Assembly: GCA_024704765.1 (NCBI GenBank)
Contig: JAKMXF010000339.1
Location: 62,001 to 126,000 of the forward strand
Length of the DNA: 64,000 nt
Reading direction: 5' to 3'
Source: Oopsacas minuta
Taxonomy: Eukaryota; Porifera; Hexactinellida; Lyssacinosida; Leucopsacidae
Part shown: positions 37,111 to 47,699 of the stretch, in pieces
Numbering within the stretch: position 1 is the first letter of the stretch
Layout of the letters: each line of letters opens with the position of its first letter
Made by a program: the position numbers and the translations under genes
Notes under the pieces: model-generated
Seen by the model: only the letters and a program-made list of their open reading frames with translations
What the model was told of the DNA's origin: nothing
Database searches by the model: none

Positions 37111-38250
37111 AAATAAGCCATGCACCAGTAATGAATTTAGTACGACATTATTAAAATCTCAACTCCACCTAGAAATATTTCGTTCGCCACAATATTAATA
37201 CACCTTGTAGTAGAGCTGTTAAGCTCCCACTTTTCAGGATAGTGTGAATTTTTGATAAAAGCATAAAATTTTCAACATATCATCTACCATAGCCAAATAT
37301 GCATGAAGTCTAACTGTAGTTGTGCAAGTTGGACTATTGACAAGTTTGGCTATAGAACAAATTCTATGTTGATTCTGTATTTCAGAAATGGCGTATTTTT
37401 GCAGAATACATGTATAAAATCTGGAAATTTTGTATAAAAGTATCTATTAATTATTGAATATCTTCATTTTGAAATGAAAGATAAAATTTTAACGTTCTTC
37501 AAGGGATCAAAGAATGACAAGTACGTAATACATATATTCTGGAAAAATTTCCTGTAATATATAACTCACATAGAATTTGTTCTATAGGCTAAAGTATCTC
37601 TACTCCAAAATCCACAAGGTACTGTTTAAGTTATGTAATCCAATTTTATGCCGATATTCGTCATCAGCGTAAATTTCATTTCGTTTGAGCCGTCACTCGA
37701 ATATGTTTGGAATGTTTCTCCTAGCAACGCAGGAATGTGGCAAAATTCTATTCACAAAATTTGCCCTAACCCAATCGATTGACCCAGAGTCGAGCCGCTA
37801 GTCTAGGTGAGTCTATTTATAAACATATCAGCCCTCGATCAGTGCAGGGTTAAGTAGGTGGAAGAAGTGGCATATGCCACAGGCCCCGCGGTTGTTTGTA
37901 GACAAGTCGCAGGTACGCGAAATGATTTGTTTATCATGGCAGTCGTCCCAATATTTACCCTCTATTCCAATTTATTGGGTATAATATTAACCGACCACAT
38001 TATCTTAAGACTGATATATTATATACAGTAGAGTCTCCCAATAATTAATTTAGTTTAGTCGAATTTAGAAAATTCCTGCAATAGAATACTGAATCATTTT
38101 CTATCTGAATGCACAATTTATCACATGCACAGCGTTCTACTTTTCGTCCAAATTTATTTTCAAATTAGGGATATTGTTTTATACCTAGAAATTTTTCTTC
38201 AGCGTCTGTCCTGAGAGGGTCAATTTTTATATTGTTTCGTTTCTTGTAAC
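37111..38250. other. Intronic sequence with a possible hAT left end
   Basis: No coding is seen. CAGTGCAGGGTTAAGTAGG with GCCACAGGCCCCGCGG (about 37850-37905) looks like the left terminus of the TTF-type hAT that follows, but a partner right end was not found. Part of 37765-37815 (CCTAACCCAATCGATTGACC, GAGCCGCTAGTC) resembles 54870-54920. Confidence 0.4.
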
Positions 38251-38269
38251 TTTAGAACTATAAGGACTA

Positions 38270-40760
38270 TGAGTGGTAGCGAGAGGGACATGGATCGCCA
38301 ATATGATTTTGGCGCGGAAAAACGGAAGGCAAGGATGAACGGGTCGAACAGGTAACTGAAGTTTAGACCAAAATGCCAATGTTAGCGGAACTATTTTTTG
38401 CCAAGAGCGACGCTGATAATTATCCTGGTACTGACGTTGCAGAACTGCCACGACGTCGCTAAAGAGTGCAGTGATCTTGCAGAAATGCCACCCCAGGAAC
38501 ATTGAAGTAGCAACAGGGGTTCAAGAGTATGATTTTGACCAGCTCTTGAACCCCTAGTGCTACTTGAGACACTTGACATGCCAGAAACTCCTTACAGTCT
38601 TTCCAATCCATTATCTTGCGATATGGGGATATGGCTCGCTCATGTTTCAGATAGCATGAGAGAATACTGGGCACCGAAATGGAGTGTTCAGTGCCAAAAT
38701 CTCGATAAAGATTTCATTTAATCTTCTACCAGATTTGAGGGAGAGAAATACAATCGGCAATGCCTAAAAAGCTTGTTCACATACACTCACCAGCTCACAA
38801 AACAGCAACATTCTCGAACCTGGCTCTGCTACTCGCCATCAGAGAACACAGTACTGTTATGCCTGCAAACTTATGGCAGATATCTCAGTGTTTGGTAAAC
38901 TGGGGATTAAGGACTGGAAACACGCATCTCAATAAATTTTACTAGATGAGAGAAGTTCAGTGCTCCCGTAGTTATGGGAAATTACTATAATTTATCGACA
39001 CAGTCTGTCATATTGATGCAGAATTTGTTAGACAAGCCAATGTAGAGCGAGATTACTGGCATGCTGTGCTAGATCGGGTGGCAGAAACCATCTGATTCAT
39101 ATTAAAGCGCGCTTTGGAAATTTCCCGGAACAGATGAGGTCATCGGTTCACCACGGAACGGGAATAAATTTGGTATATGTAGCTGTTGGGAAAATTCGAT
39201 CCAACAGACATCAATCAGAACGAAAATATAGGACGGTGTCACACTTCCTATCCGCCTAAGCAATATGCGACGAATTCATCTAGTTAATGGAAAAACAAGT
39301 ACAAGTGCTTGATCAAATTTTGGGGAAGTGAAGACGACCAAGTATGTCTCGGCTTCTGTTGACTCAAACCTAATGTTTCTCATGTTAATCAACTCACATG
39401 CATTCTTAGATACGTTCTGCCATCGGGTCGTGTTGAAAGATTCGTAACCTTCCTGGAGATGCAGGGTCATAGTGGACAAGAACTTGCGGAAAACTTGACA
39501 GTTTCTTGGCAGCGAACAACATTGATATTATTCACTGCCGCGGCCAGTCGCACGACAATGCGAGCAACATGAGTGGGACATTTAAGGGCATACAAGCCAT
39601 TCTTCGACAACAAAGTAAGCTGGCTGATTATATGCCCTGTTCTGCACATTAACTCAAGCTGGTTGGTCAGTCTGTAGCTGGCTGTTGGATTCTTCGGTTA
39701 CCTTCGGCGGTTAAACTCATTTTTCGCTGCTTGGAAATATCGTTGGAAACTTCTAAATGATCAACTTGAGAACTAAAGCCCACCAACAGTCAAACGAATG
39801 TCTGATACCCAAAGGTCGGCACGCAAAGATGCTACGAAAGCTTTGATAAGTGGCTATGATGAAATAAACGATGCATTGGAGGGAATCGTTGAAGACGTCG
39901 AGCAGAAGCAGAGCCTCGAAGAGAAGTCCGTTGACTCTCATCCTCAAGCTACCAGGATCTCAACACTGCCGTCGCAATCTACGAGTCCTTGATAAAATTT
40001 ATCCCCATACGGCGAACAATGTTTGAAAAGTTTGAGGCAGAGGGGAAGAAACTCAGCGAATGTGATCATTACTGTCAAGATGTTAGACGGGTCCGCTACG
40101 ATAAGCCATGCCCAGCTCCTGAAATGTCACAGACTCCGGCCAACAAATTCCGTACGGACACGTTCTTTGTGATAATTATATAATAGATAATGTTAATGCT
40201 GAATTAGTGAAGCGCCTTGAGGCATACACATGTATTGCTGCAAGGTTTTGGTTTTTGGAGGAACCTCGAAAACCTACCAGCCAAGCATGAAGTTTCAAGC
40301 GCAGAGGCTTTGTTATACATACCTCACAAATCTAGAAACCAGTCTGTCTGATGGGCTCTTACATTTTTCTGCTTCTCTCAAGACGGAATTTGCTGAGAGA
40401 TCACTTGATGTGACTACAAAAGCACAAGCTCACCTGCTGCTCCTAAGTTTTTTCCAGTACAAGCATTAGCGGAGACAAGTCTAGATAACGTTGTTGATGT
40501 GATCACCAACGATGGCAACGATGTGATTTCAAAATGTGGAGTCGGCGGAACTGCGGATGTACAAGCTTATCGTGGTTAACAAAAAGGAGACTGTATTCCC
40601 GAATACTGTAATCGCTTAGGCATTTACTTGTGCTTCATTCTCTCCAACTGTTCTGGTGAACGATGCTTGAACAGCCTCACTCTGCTTACCGTAGAATATG
40701 AACTTCTTGACTACATCGATTTGTCGTAACTTATTCACAGAGCATTAAAGGAGCGCGCAC
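38270..40760 (+). pseudogene. TTF-type (ZMYM5-like) hAT transposase, heavily decayed
   Basis: Fragments in several frames follow the order of TTF-zinc-finger hAT proteins. They are MSGSERDMDRQYDFGAEKRK (about 38270), PYSLSNPLSCDMGIWLAHVS with KSLFT and RTWLCYSPSEN (38590-38850, TTF finger), and SHDNASNMSG-like then GIQAILRQQSKLADYMPCSAH (about 39530-39650). These continue with SARKDATKALISGYDEINDA (39798-39992) and the dimerisation tail CSGERCLNSLTLLTVEYELL (about 40650). Stops are many. It lies in the intron between exons 47464 and 36496, opposite to the host strand. Short minus frames here are shadows. Confidence 0.72.
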
Positions 40761-41110
40761 CATTTATGATTCAGAAGCGGAAGGTGAAGCGGCGCTCAAT
40801 TATCGAAGGAGCACACACATAGGAGCGCGCTCCTATATAATTACAAACAATTTACAAGTTTCGTCATTATTCTGCAATAAATACATTATTCTTGCTATAA
40901 TAAGTGTATGCTGGGATACTTTTACATAATTGACAATTTGGTGAAATGGTTCAACGTTGCACATTTAGCAATTCCGAATGTACAATGGTTAAATTCAATC
41001 CTAAATACTTAGAATACATATCTAATGTAAATCTGACTGAATGAAAGGAGCCCCGATTGGAGCGGGCTCCGTTTTGCCAATAGCGGGAGCGCGCTACAAA
41101 GATTGAGGAC
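40735..41110. repeat. Cluster of GGAGCGCGC short palindromes
   Basis: AGGAGCGCGCTCCT at 40821-40834 is a perfect 14-bp palindrome. Related GC-rich words occur at about 40748 (GGAGCGCGCACC), 40807 (GGAGCACAC), 41047-41071 (GGAGCCCC...GGAGCGGGCTCC) and 41086 (GGGAGCGCGCTAC). They stand out in AT-rich DNA at the 3' side of the TTF hAT and may be its subterminal repeats. Confidence 0.55.
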
Positions 41111-42310
41111 GCTAAATGCTTTGCTTATTCGTGATTTTTCTCTTCTGAATCCCGTAAGCATGACTTTTAAATGACTCTAAAGATTGAGATTAGTAACTTT
41201 CACATTATAAAATATTATTCCTTTATTATATAATTCATAGGCATAGCAGCCGGTCTGTCTTGGTCCGGCGATCTACTACGCCCAATACAAGCTTTTAGTA
41301 ATAGCATGGATTGCCCTGACCAGTAATACGGGCCCACGCAACATTAATCCTACCGTGCCCTTTGTCTATTTATTATATTACTGTATTTCATGGAAGAGAT
41401 AGTTATATTTGTGTATAGAATTTGGACGAAGGTCTCAGATGAACATGTATTTGATCATTAAATAATGTAGTTTGGAAGAGTTGCCTACCGATGCAATAAT
41501 GCGAGTGAATTTATAAGTCTGAAGATACTCACCAAATATATTAGAGGGTAGGATTGCCAAGAAATAATTGGCGCAAAAATGGGCTGGAATTGGTCTGGGG
41601 GCATAGTTTTTTTAATTAATCAAATAAAATCTATCAACCACTCTAAAAAGAAGTAGATTGATAATGGCACAACATTTCGGCTGTTGCTAAAATTCTCCTT
41701 GACAATGAATGGATGTGATACATTCCATTCTCAAAAGTGGTTGGAATATGCTCTAGTGGCAAATCAAATTCGCTGGAAATTTAATGTACATAATGATTAT
41801 CAAAATGAAAGATGGTCAAGACTTGATCGAAGAAAGTTAGATAGGATTGAAATACGTTCACTCTTGTTAAGACAGTCGGGAGTTGGGAGCATTAACAGAC
41901 GAAACACAGTGGCTTCACCATAGGCTTTAGAGTGAATTTTTCATCATCCCATAAGCTTTCGAAAATGTTACCATTAAATTCACCATAGTCTGAAACCTGG
42001 GAATCATAATTTTCTTTGTAAAATTCCAATTACTTTGTAATCAAATGACATGCTTAGTGGATGGCTATAATTGAATTCATTATTCATCTCTATTTTATGT
42101 TTACACATAGGTATATAATTCTCTCTATCCAGAAATACTCATTAGAATGACAGCTCTAAGTTTTCACCTATTATTAGTTCAGAATATAATCTTCTCAATT
42201 ATGATAAGAGCTAAGTATTTCACTTCGAATATTTTCTCCATGGTTCAGTTAATTTTGACGTCACATAGTGTGTCCGGTCACATTATACCTTGGTATAAAT
42301 ACCCCTCAAA
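41111..42310. other. Intronic sequence, nothing firmly recognised
   Basis: A short GC-rich block at 41245-41350 (GCCGGTCTGTCTTGGTCCGG) is of unknown nature. The plus frame 41684-41923 has no known motif. Confidence 0.35.
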
Positions 42311-42533
42311 CTCACTGTGGCCAGTCGTGGCCAGGTAATATCTTGTTTTAGGGTGATTTGTCATGATATTATCTGTAATTTAGAACTAAATCCAGCCTCC
42401 CGCAACCTCCCGCAAATGAACACTAAGCATTTTTGATAGAGCGGCCCGTTAATTTTTAAGAATTTCAGAATATCAGCAATTCATATTATACTACTTTCAT
42501 TTACTAAATTTCTAGCAAATATTTAAATTCTAA

Positions 42534-43097
42534 ATGAATAACCAGGAAGCATTTGATTTTCTTATTTCTCAACCATCAATCAGAACGGCAGTCGATTCCT
42601 TCATCCAGATATATGATCTTTCAGATGGCGAATTCTCCTCAATTCGGAGAAGATTCAGCAAATTGAAGTCTGAACGTGATGCTGTCAGTAAGTGTAACGA
42701 TCTATCTACATGGCAACCACTCCTGTTTTTTTCTACTCAACACTCCAGTCCCACAAAGAAACGTATTATTGGAGAAGAGCGAATGGTTTTTGCAGTTGAC
42801 CTTGCAAAGGAGTCTAGAAAACCTCTGCCTGAATTGGCACTGAAGGCTCTCAGATGTAGATTAAAACCACTTTTGGATTTAATCGCTACTATTGCAGAAA
42901 ATGAAAATGTTCATGCTAAAATAATAGCTACCTATGCTCTACAACTAATCTCTAATGAAGCTAACGACCAACGAACAGCTAATTCATGTAAAGACCTTCC
43001 TTCCAATGGGACATTTGCTTGTAGCGTCAAGCGATTGCCGATTGACAAATCTGTGTTCTCGCTAGATTTTCTTGAGATTGGCAATAGTTTTATTTAA
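42534..43097 (+). pseudogene. N-terminal fragment of a second Transib/RAG1-like transposase
   Basis: An open frame of 187 codons with ATG at 42534 is homologous to the N-terminal part of the transposase at 34053-30536. Both have EN, then LQLI(S/A)NE, then R, A and K at fixed spacing, then DKxxFxLDxLE(I/V)G. Here they read YALQLISNEANDQRTA and DKSVFSLDFLEIG; in the other copy LLQLIANEEDNRPVA and DKALFLLDLLEVG. The frame stops right after LEIG, so the catalytic part is absent. A CACTGTG heptamer at 42313-42319, 215 bp upstream, could be its left end, but no right end or duplication was found. Confidence 0.72.
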
Positions 43098-43099
43098 AT

Positions 43100-43366
43100 T
43101 TACAGGATAATTAACCGTAAGGTATTAAGAACACGCAAAATGTCCAAGTCACCCTAAAATTCCAAAATTTCAATTTTTTCGTTTCATACATAAAATTGCT
43201 ATAGTCGTAATAATATACAGCAAAAGAAAGTTAAATTGATAATCTAGACACTTTACCCCTTGGTACATAATTTTAGTGTAAAACTCTTTGTCTAAATACC
43301 TGAAATAACACAGATATTTCAGGAATTCAACTTTTAGAATTTTGCTTACGTCATCATAACAAGAAT
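43100..43366. repeat. Dispersed repeat, left part (interrupted by the CACTG element)
   Basis: TTTTGCTTACGTCATCATAA ends here at the insertion point. The family continues at 46093 with TAGAAGCCATAT. Intact junctions of the same repeat occur at about 46225-46330 and 57780-57900, where TCATCATAAC or TGACATAA is followed within about 12 bases by TAGAAGCCATATAC. Confidence 0.7.
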
Positions 43367-43368
43367 AA

Positions 43369-46092
43369 CACTGCTCAACAATTTTTTTTTCATTTTTTGT
43401 TGCATGAGATTTTTCAATTGATTCTATATAATTTTGGGATGCTGATTTCAAATCTGCAATCAGTTTCTTTCTGCATGCTCTAGTTTTCATGCAATCGACA
43501 ATTTAAATTTTTTCGTTTGTGGTACTTATTTAGTACATAAATCTGATCTCCACCAAATACTTTTTATCTATCAAGCCATTTTTCTTAGATTGTAGCTGTT
43601 ACTATGATTTAGTAATGGCTTCAATCTATTGAAAACAAAAGCACCACTCTATTGTTCTCTGAAAACATGACACTATTAGCGAAGTGTCAAAATTTAAATA
43701 AATCAAAAATCATCATGTTGATTTTTTTGAAATGATTTAATTCAAACAACCCTAAGTGATTATAGTGAAGTATCGTGGATAGATGCAGCAGAATAGGCAT
43801 TTAAGCTGTATTTTTCCGCTCGTCTGCTGGTAGCCTTAATTAGAACCAAGGTTTTGTTATTCAGTTTGTTTGTGTTGAGTTACATAGATATCAACAGACT
43901 TTCTTTCGATTCTTAACTCTTCAGATTTGATCATGGCTTCTTCTAGTAGACATAAATGCAAAAATAACCCTGATTCATTTTGTTACATCTGTGGTGTGTA
44001 TACGCTTTCGCGTCAAAGACGAAATATAACATCGTTTGTGAAGCGTGCCTACATAGCATACTTTGGTATCCCTCTTGGTGATCAAGATAAGAAATGGTCT
44101 CCTCATATTGTGTGCCATAACTGCGAAGAAATGCTCCGAGACTGGACAAAAGGAAAGCGGAAGGGTCTGCCTTTTGCCATTCCAATGGTGTGGCGTGAAC
44201 CCCAAGACCACACGACTGACTGCTACTTTTGCATGGTCAATACAAAAGGTGTTGGCAAGAAGAGCCGACAAACGCTTTCTTATCCTAGTATACCATCAGC
44301 TATGCGACCTGTCCCGCACTCTGATAGACTTCCTCCTCCGGTTTTTAGTGGTTTTGCTTTTCCTAATGATGAAGAAACTAAATTGGAAAGGGAAGAGATC
44401 GTAGAGATGGAATATCAAAAAACAGACACAGAATCAGAATCTGAAGATTCTTCTTGTGAAACCAGAGTAACTGTCCAGCAGTTTAATCAATCAGAACTGA
44501 ATGACTTAGTACGTGATTTAGATCTGCCCAAGCAAGCAGCTGAGCTCTTAGCCTCCAGGCTCAAAGAAAAACAGGTGCTGGATCAATCTGTAAAGGTTTC
44601 CTTTTTTCGAAAAAGAGAAGAACTCCTTCTACCCTATTTTTCAGTGGAAAATAAGCTGGTATATTGCAACGATATTCCTGGTCTTCTCGGACAACTGGGT
44701 ATCTCCTCATATGATCCAGGAGAATGGCGATTGTTTTTGGACAGTTCCAAGCGCAGCCTCAAGTGTGTTCTTTTACACAATGGAAATGTTATGGAGCTGT
44801 TCCAGTTGGTCACTCCACTGTCTTGAAGGAACAGCATGATGACATTAGAATTGTTATGGATTTACTCGGATATCATGATCACAACTGGATCATTTGTGTT
44901 GACCTCAAAATGGTTAGTTTTCTGCTAGGTCAGCAAAAAGGATACACTAAATTTCCATGTTATCTGTGCATGTGGGACAGCAGAGCACGTGAAAAACATT
45001 GGATACAGAAGGAGTGGCCCTTACGTGAAACATTTCAAGCTGGCATGCCTAACGTAACACACGACCCGATCGTAAGCAGAGACAAAATTGTTTTTCCACC
45101 CCTGCACATCAAGCTAGGTCTGATGAAACAGTTCGTTAAAGCCCTAAATCCTGACAATGAATCATTTCATCATCTTGTGTATACTTTCCCTGCTTTGTCA
45201 TATGATAAAATCAAAGCAGGAGTGTTTGATGGACCACAGATACGTACACTTATTCGCGACAAAAACTTCATTCAGAAAATGAATGTCAGGGAGAAAGCTG
45301 CATGGCTATCTTTTGTGGATGTTATACAGAACTTTCTTGGTAACAGAAAAGCTCCAAACTATGAAATGCTTGTATCCAAGATGCTCTCAGGGTTTCGTGA
45401 TTTGGGATGCAACATGAGCATAAAAGTACATTTTCTGTACAGCCACCTGGACAAATTCCCTGAAAACCTTGGGGCTGTCAGTGACGAACAGGGAGAGCGT
45501 TTCCACCAGGATCTTATGACAGTGGAAGAACGTTACCAAGGTCGATGGGATCGACATATGATGGCAGACTATTGTTGGGGCATTAAACGTGACTGTCCTC
45601 ACAAAGCGTACAAACGCAGAAGTTATAAGAGGAAATTTTGTCCAGATTTGTAGAATATTTGAATCTTTTGCATCTTGTCATTGATCGCTTTAAGTTACTA
45701 TTGTAGATTGCCATCGTTCTTTTCTACGTTATTTTGCAAAAAAAAAAATCAATTTTTACATGCATATTACCAGCAAAACTGTTGTTTTTTACATTTTTTA
45801 AAACATTTGTTGCCCATCTGTCTACAAATACAATTTCTATTGGCAACATAAAAGTTTTTTGGCACCTATTTTTGTTTTGAGGCTAGTTATTCAAATGTAA
45901 GCAGAACATCATTTGACAAATCATGTCACTTTTTCAAAAAATATGAATTTTGTGCAAAAAAATTAAAAATCTCGATTTGCAAAAAATCTAGAGCTTGCGG
46001 AAAAAAACTAAGGTCGGATTCGGATTCAGCGCCCCAATATTAGGTAAAAACAAGTGTTGGTAGAAATGCAACAAAATTTTTGTTGAGCAGTG
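43369..46092 (+). mobile_element. CACTG-ended DNA transposon (CMC-like), 2724 bp
   Basis: The left end CACTGCTCAACAA pairs with the right end TTGTTGAGCAGTG (13 perfect bases), and GTTGCAT follows inside both ends. It is flanked by TAA on both sides (43366-43368, 46093-46095). A copy of the host repeat without the insertion at about 46225-46265 shows the empty site in the same window. CACTG termini with a 3-bp duplication fit the CACTA/Mirage/Chapaev group. The single gene fills 43927-45653. Confidence 0.92.
43927..45653 (+). pseudogene. DDE-like transposase of a widespread arthropod family, one frameshift
   Basis: About 575 codons in two frames. The N-terminus has cysteine pairs CYICG, CHNCEEML and CYFC, a zinc-finger region before a low-complexity acidic stretch (ETDTESESEDSS-like, about residues 150-165). 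Then EWRLFLDSSKRSLKCVLLHN (Asp 272) is followed by a one-base loss at 44788-44789. The second frame carries AVPVGHSTVLKE, ICVDLKMV (Asp at 44901), the pair FPCYLCMWDS, PPLHIKLGLMKQF, and DEQGERFHQD (Glu at 45495), then RYQGRWDRHMMADYCW. I read Asp, Asp, Glu with C-x2-C and LH between as the DDE core; this is inference. Similar proteins are frequent as anonymous arthropod ORFs, recalled under names such as cc8L18.2-like. The only lesion seen is the shift. Confidence 0.85.
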
Positions 46093-46330
46093 TAATAGAA
46101 GCCATATAAATACTGAATCTGGTCAATCTACTATAAATAGTGATTACCCATAAGTAAATAATATATTGTATACCCCTATCTCCAACCTAAATAGATTTAC
46201 GCTGGTTTATATGTTTCGCAAATTTTGCTTACATCATCATAACTCAAAAAATAGAAGCCATATACCAAAAATATTTTGCTGTCAATCAACTAGTTATATG
46301 CAATAACCCATAGATACATAATACATTTTA
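46093..46330. repeat. Dispersed repeat, right part and a second copy
   Basis: 46096-46215 continues the interrupted copy (TAGAAGCCATATAAATACTG ... TAAATAATATATTG). 46225-46330 is a separate, uninterrupted copy (TTTTGCTTACATCATCATAA, ATAGAAGCCATATACC). A third copy is at 57780-57900. Confidence 0.65.
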
Positions 46331-46340
46331 TGCACTTTAA

Positions 46341-47165
46341 ATGTGCCCAAGACCCTAAAGCCTACGGATAGCCATTTAAAGCCACTGTGCGAAAGCTACA
46401 ATCAATTGATAGACTGCTATCAGGTATTTTCGAATTTCATGGTAGCATACCTTTCCAAAACTCATTATGAGATCCAATCACCAAGATTATACCGAAACTC
46501 TTTTTTGGGGTTTGGCGCATGGACTAAATTAGAAGCTTAAGCATTTCAAATTCGATAAAAATCACATCCCACAATATTCCTCAAATTGAATTCGGCTATA
46601 TTCCAATCTCGAAATTCGCCCTTTGAACACTTTAGAAAATCATTCGGTCATATTCAGCTTTCCCTTTGAATTTAGCATCTAGGACTAGGAAGTATGCTCT
46701 TACATTGTATTTGAGTGGGACTAAGGATAGTTTAATTTATGAAGGAATCAGTGGCTCTGAAATGAATATAAATCTGAGCATTGACATATTGAATGACATT
46801 ATGAGAGGAGATGCTGGATATAGCACTTAATCCCAATTTGGCTTAACTAGTCGGTATAAAACGAAGTCGGAATGGAAAACCTTAAATTCGTTCGTAAACT
46901 AAACCCATGGATGTTACGAATATTCTGATATTGAACCCAGTCAACTCACATTATGCCTGTCCCATTCGGAATTCAGTTTACTATCACGAAGCTGAAACTC
47001 GTAATACGACCCTCGCTAATCCGAACAGGGTCTAAAGGTCATACAATTGGAAAATTTTCAAACATGGGAAAAGACCAAATTGTATCCAATTCTACTACGG
47101 ACGATCAGATGATACTTGTACAGAATTTGGAGCCCTTTTCATCATTTGTAAAACTCCGAAAATGA
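46341..47165 (+). pseudogene. Probable Ty1/copia polyprotein tail, heavily decayed
   Basis: Frame-shifted pieces follow the order of a copia reverse transcriptase end and RNase H: SYNQLID (PYRxLIG-like, about 46395), then RKYALTLYLSGTKDSLIYEG then SGSEM (about 46690-46765; copia proteins have YLKGTxxxGLxY here), and a last STTDDQMILVQNLEPFSSFV then KLRK (47091-47163; compare DQxADILTKxLxxxxFxxLRxxLG, recalled). Stops are frequent. No LTR or primer-binding site was found. The call rests on motif order only. Confidence 0.5.
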
Positions 47166-47262
47166 GTACATAGATCCTATAGTATTGTTTCATGTATTTC
47201 ACTAATCCGACGAAATATATTGAAGTTGGAACAGTACAGTTGGAAAATACACATTTGAAATA

Positions 47263-47394
47263 CAGTTAAACATTCGGTTAGCAGAACCCTCAGGGGAAAT
47301 GAAACTCTAATTAAGTAACGGATGCGATAAGTTCTAAAAGTAAAACAAAGGGAAGTGACTATTAGTTCGAGATAACGAATGTACGAGTTAACTG
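47263..47394. mobile_element. Short pogo-like MITE, 132 bp
   Basis: CAGTTAAACATTCGGTTAGC on the left and, read inward from the right, CAGTTAACTCGTACATTCGT share most bases with one gap. Sequence near both ends (CCCTCAGGGGAA, TTCGAGATAACGAATG) closely resembles the MITE at 60338-60424. The left flank is TA; the right flank is AT, so the end is worn. It lies 69 bp past the donor of exon 47694-47464. Confidence 0.55.
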
Positions 47395-47463
47395 ATATTC
47401 GATCGAGTTACTGGGCATTGACTGGAATATGTAAGGTTTTAATTAATGAAAATATTTTCTTAC

Positions 47464-47694
47464 CAATAATGCAGGAGGCAGTGTAATCCGATTGGATTGT
47501 CTTGTAGCTACTATACCAAGGGTGTCGACTGGACAGTTCAGATGGAGTTTAACCTTCAATACAGCAATGATCTTGACGAAGGTTAAACCAGTGTTCACTC
47601 TGAGTACGTGCTCAGAACCAGTTGCTGCTCTAATCCGAATAAAAGAACCATCGTCTTCGCTCATGACTTCAAAAAGGGGAGTATTAAATCTAAC
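47464..47694 (-). CDS. FRMPD-like gene, exon for PDZ-FERM linker and FERM F1
   Basis: Acceptor ATTTCTTCATTTAG precedes 47694 and donor TTATTG|GTAAGA follows 47464. The exon is 231 bp, 77 codons, phase 0 both ends. It starts VRFNTPLFEVMSEDDGS, then FIRIRAATGSEHVLRVNTGL, TFVKIIAVLKVKLHL and TLGIVATRQSNRITLPPALL. The second part aligns without gaps to the ubiquitin-like F1 lobe of FRMPD4 (VLKVYLENGQTKSFRFD, recalled): hydrophobic strand, G at the turn, R in the second strand, helix ending KL. The opening VRF after KAK of the PDZ exon also matches the KVRF linker there. This is the best evidence that the PDZ exon and the FERM exons belong to one gene. Confidence 0.88.
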
Positions 47695-47699
47695 CTAAA

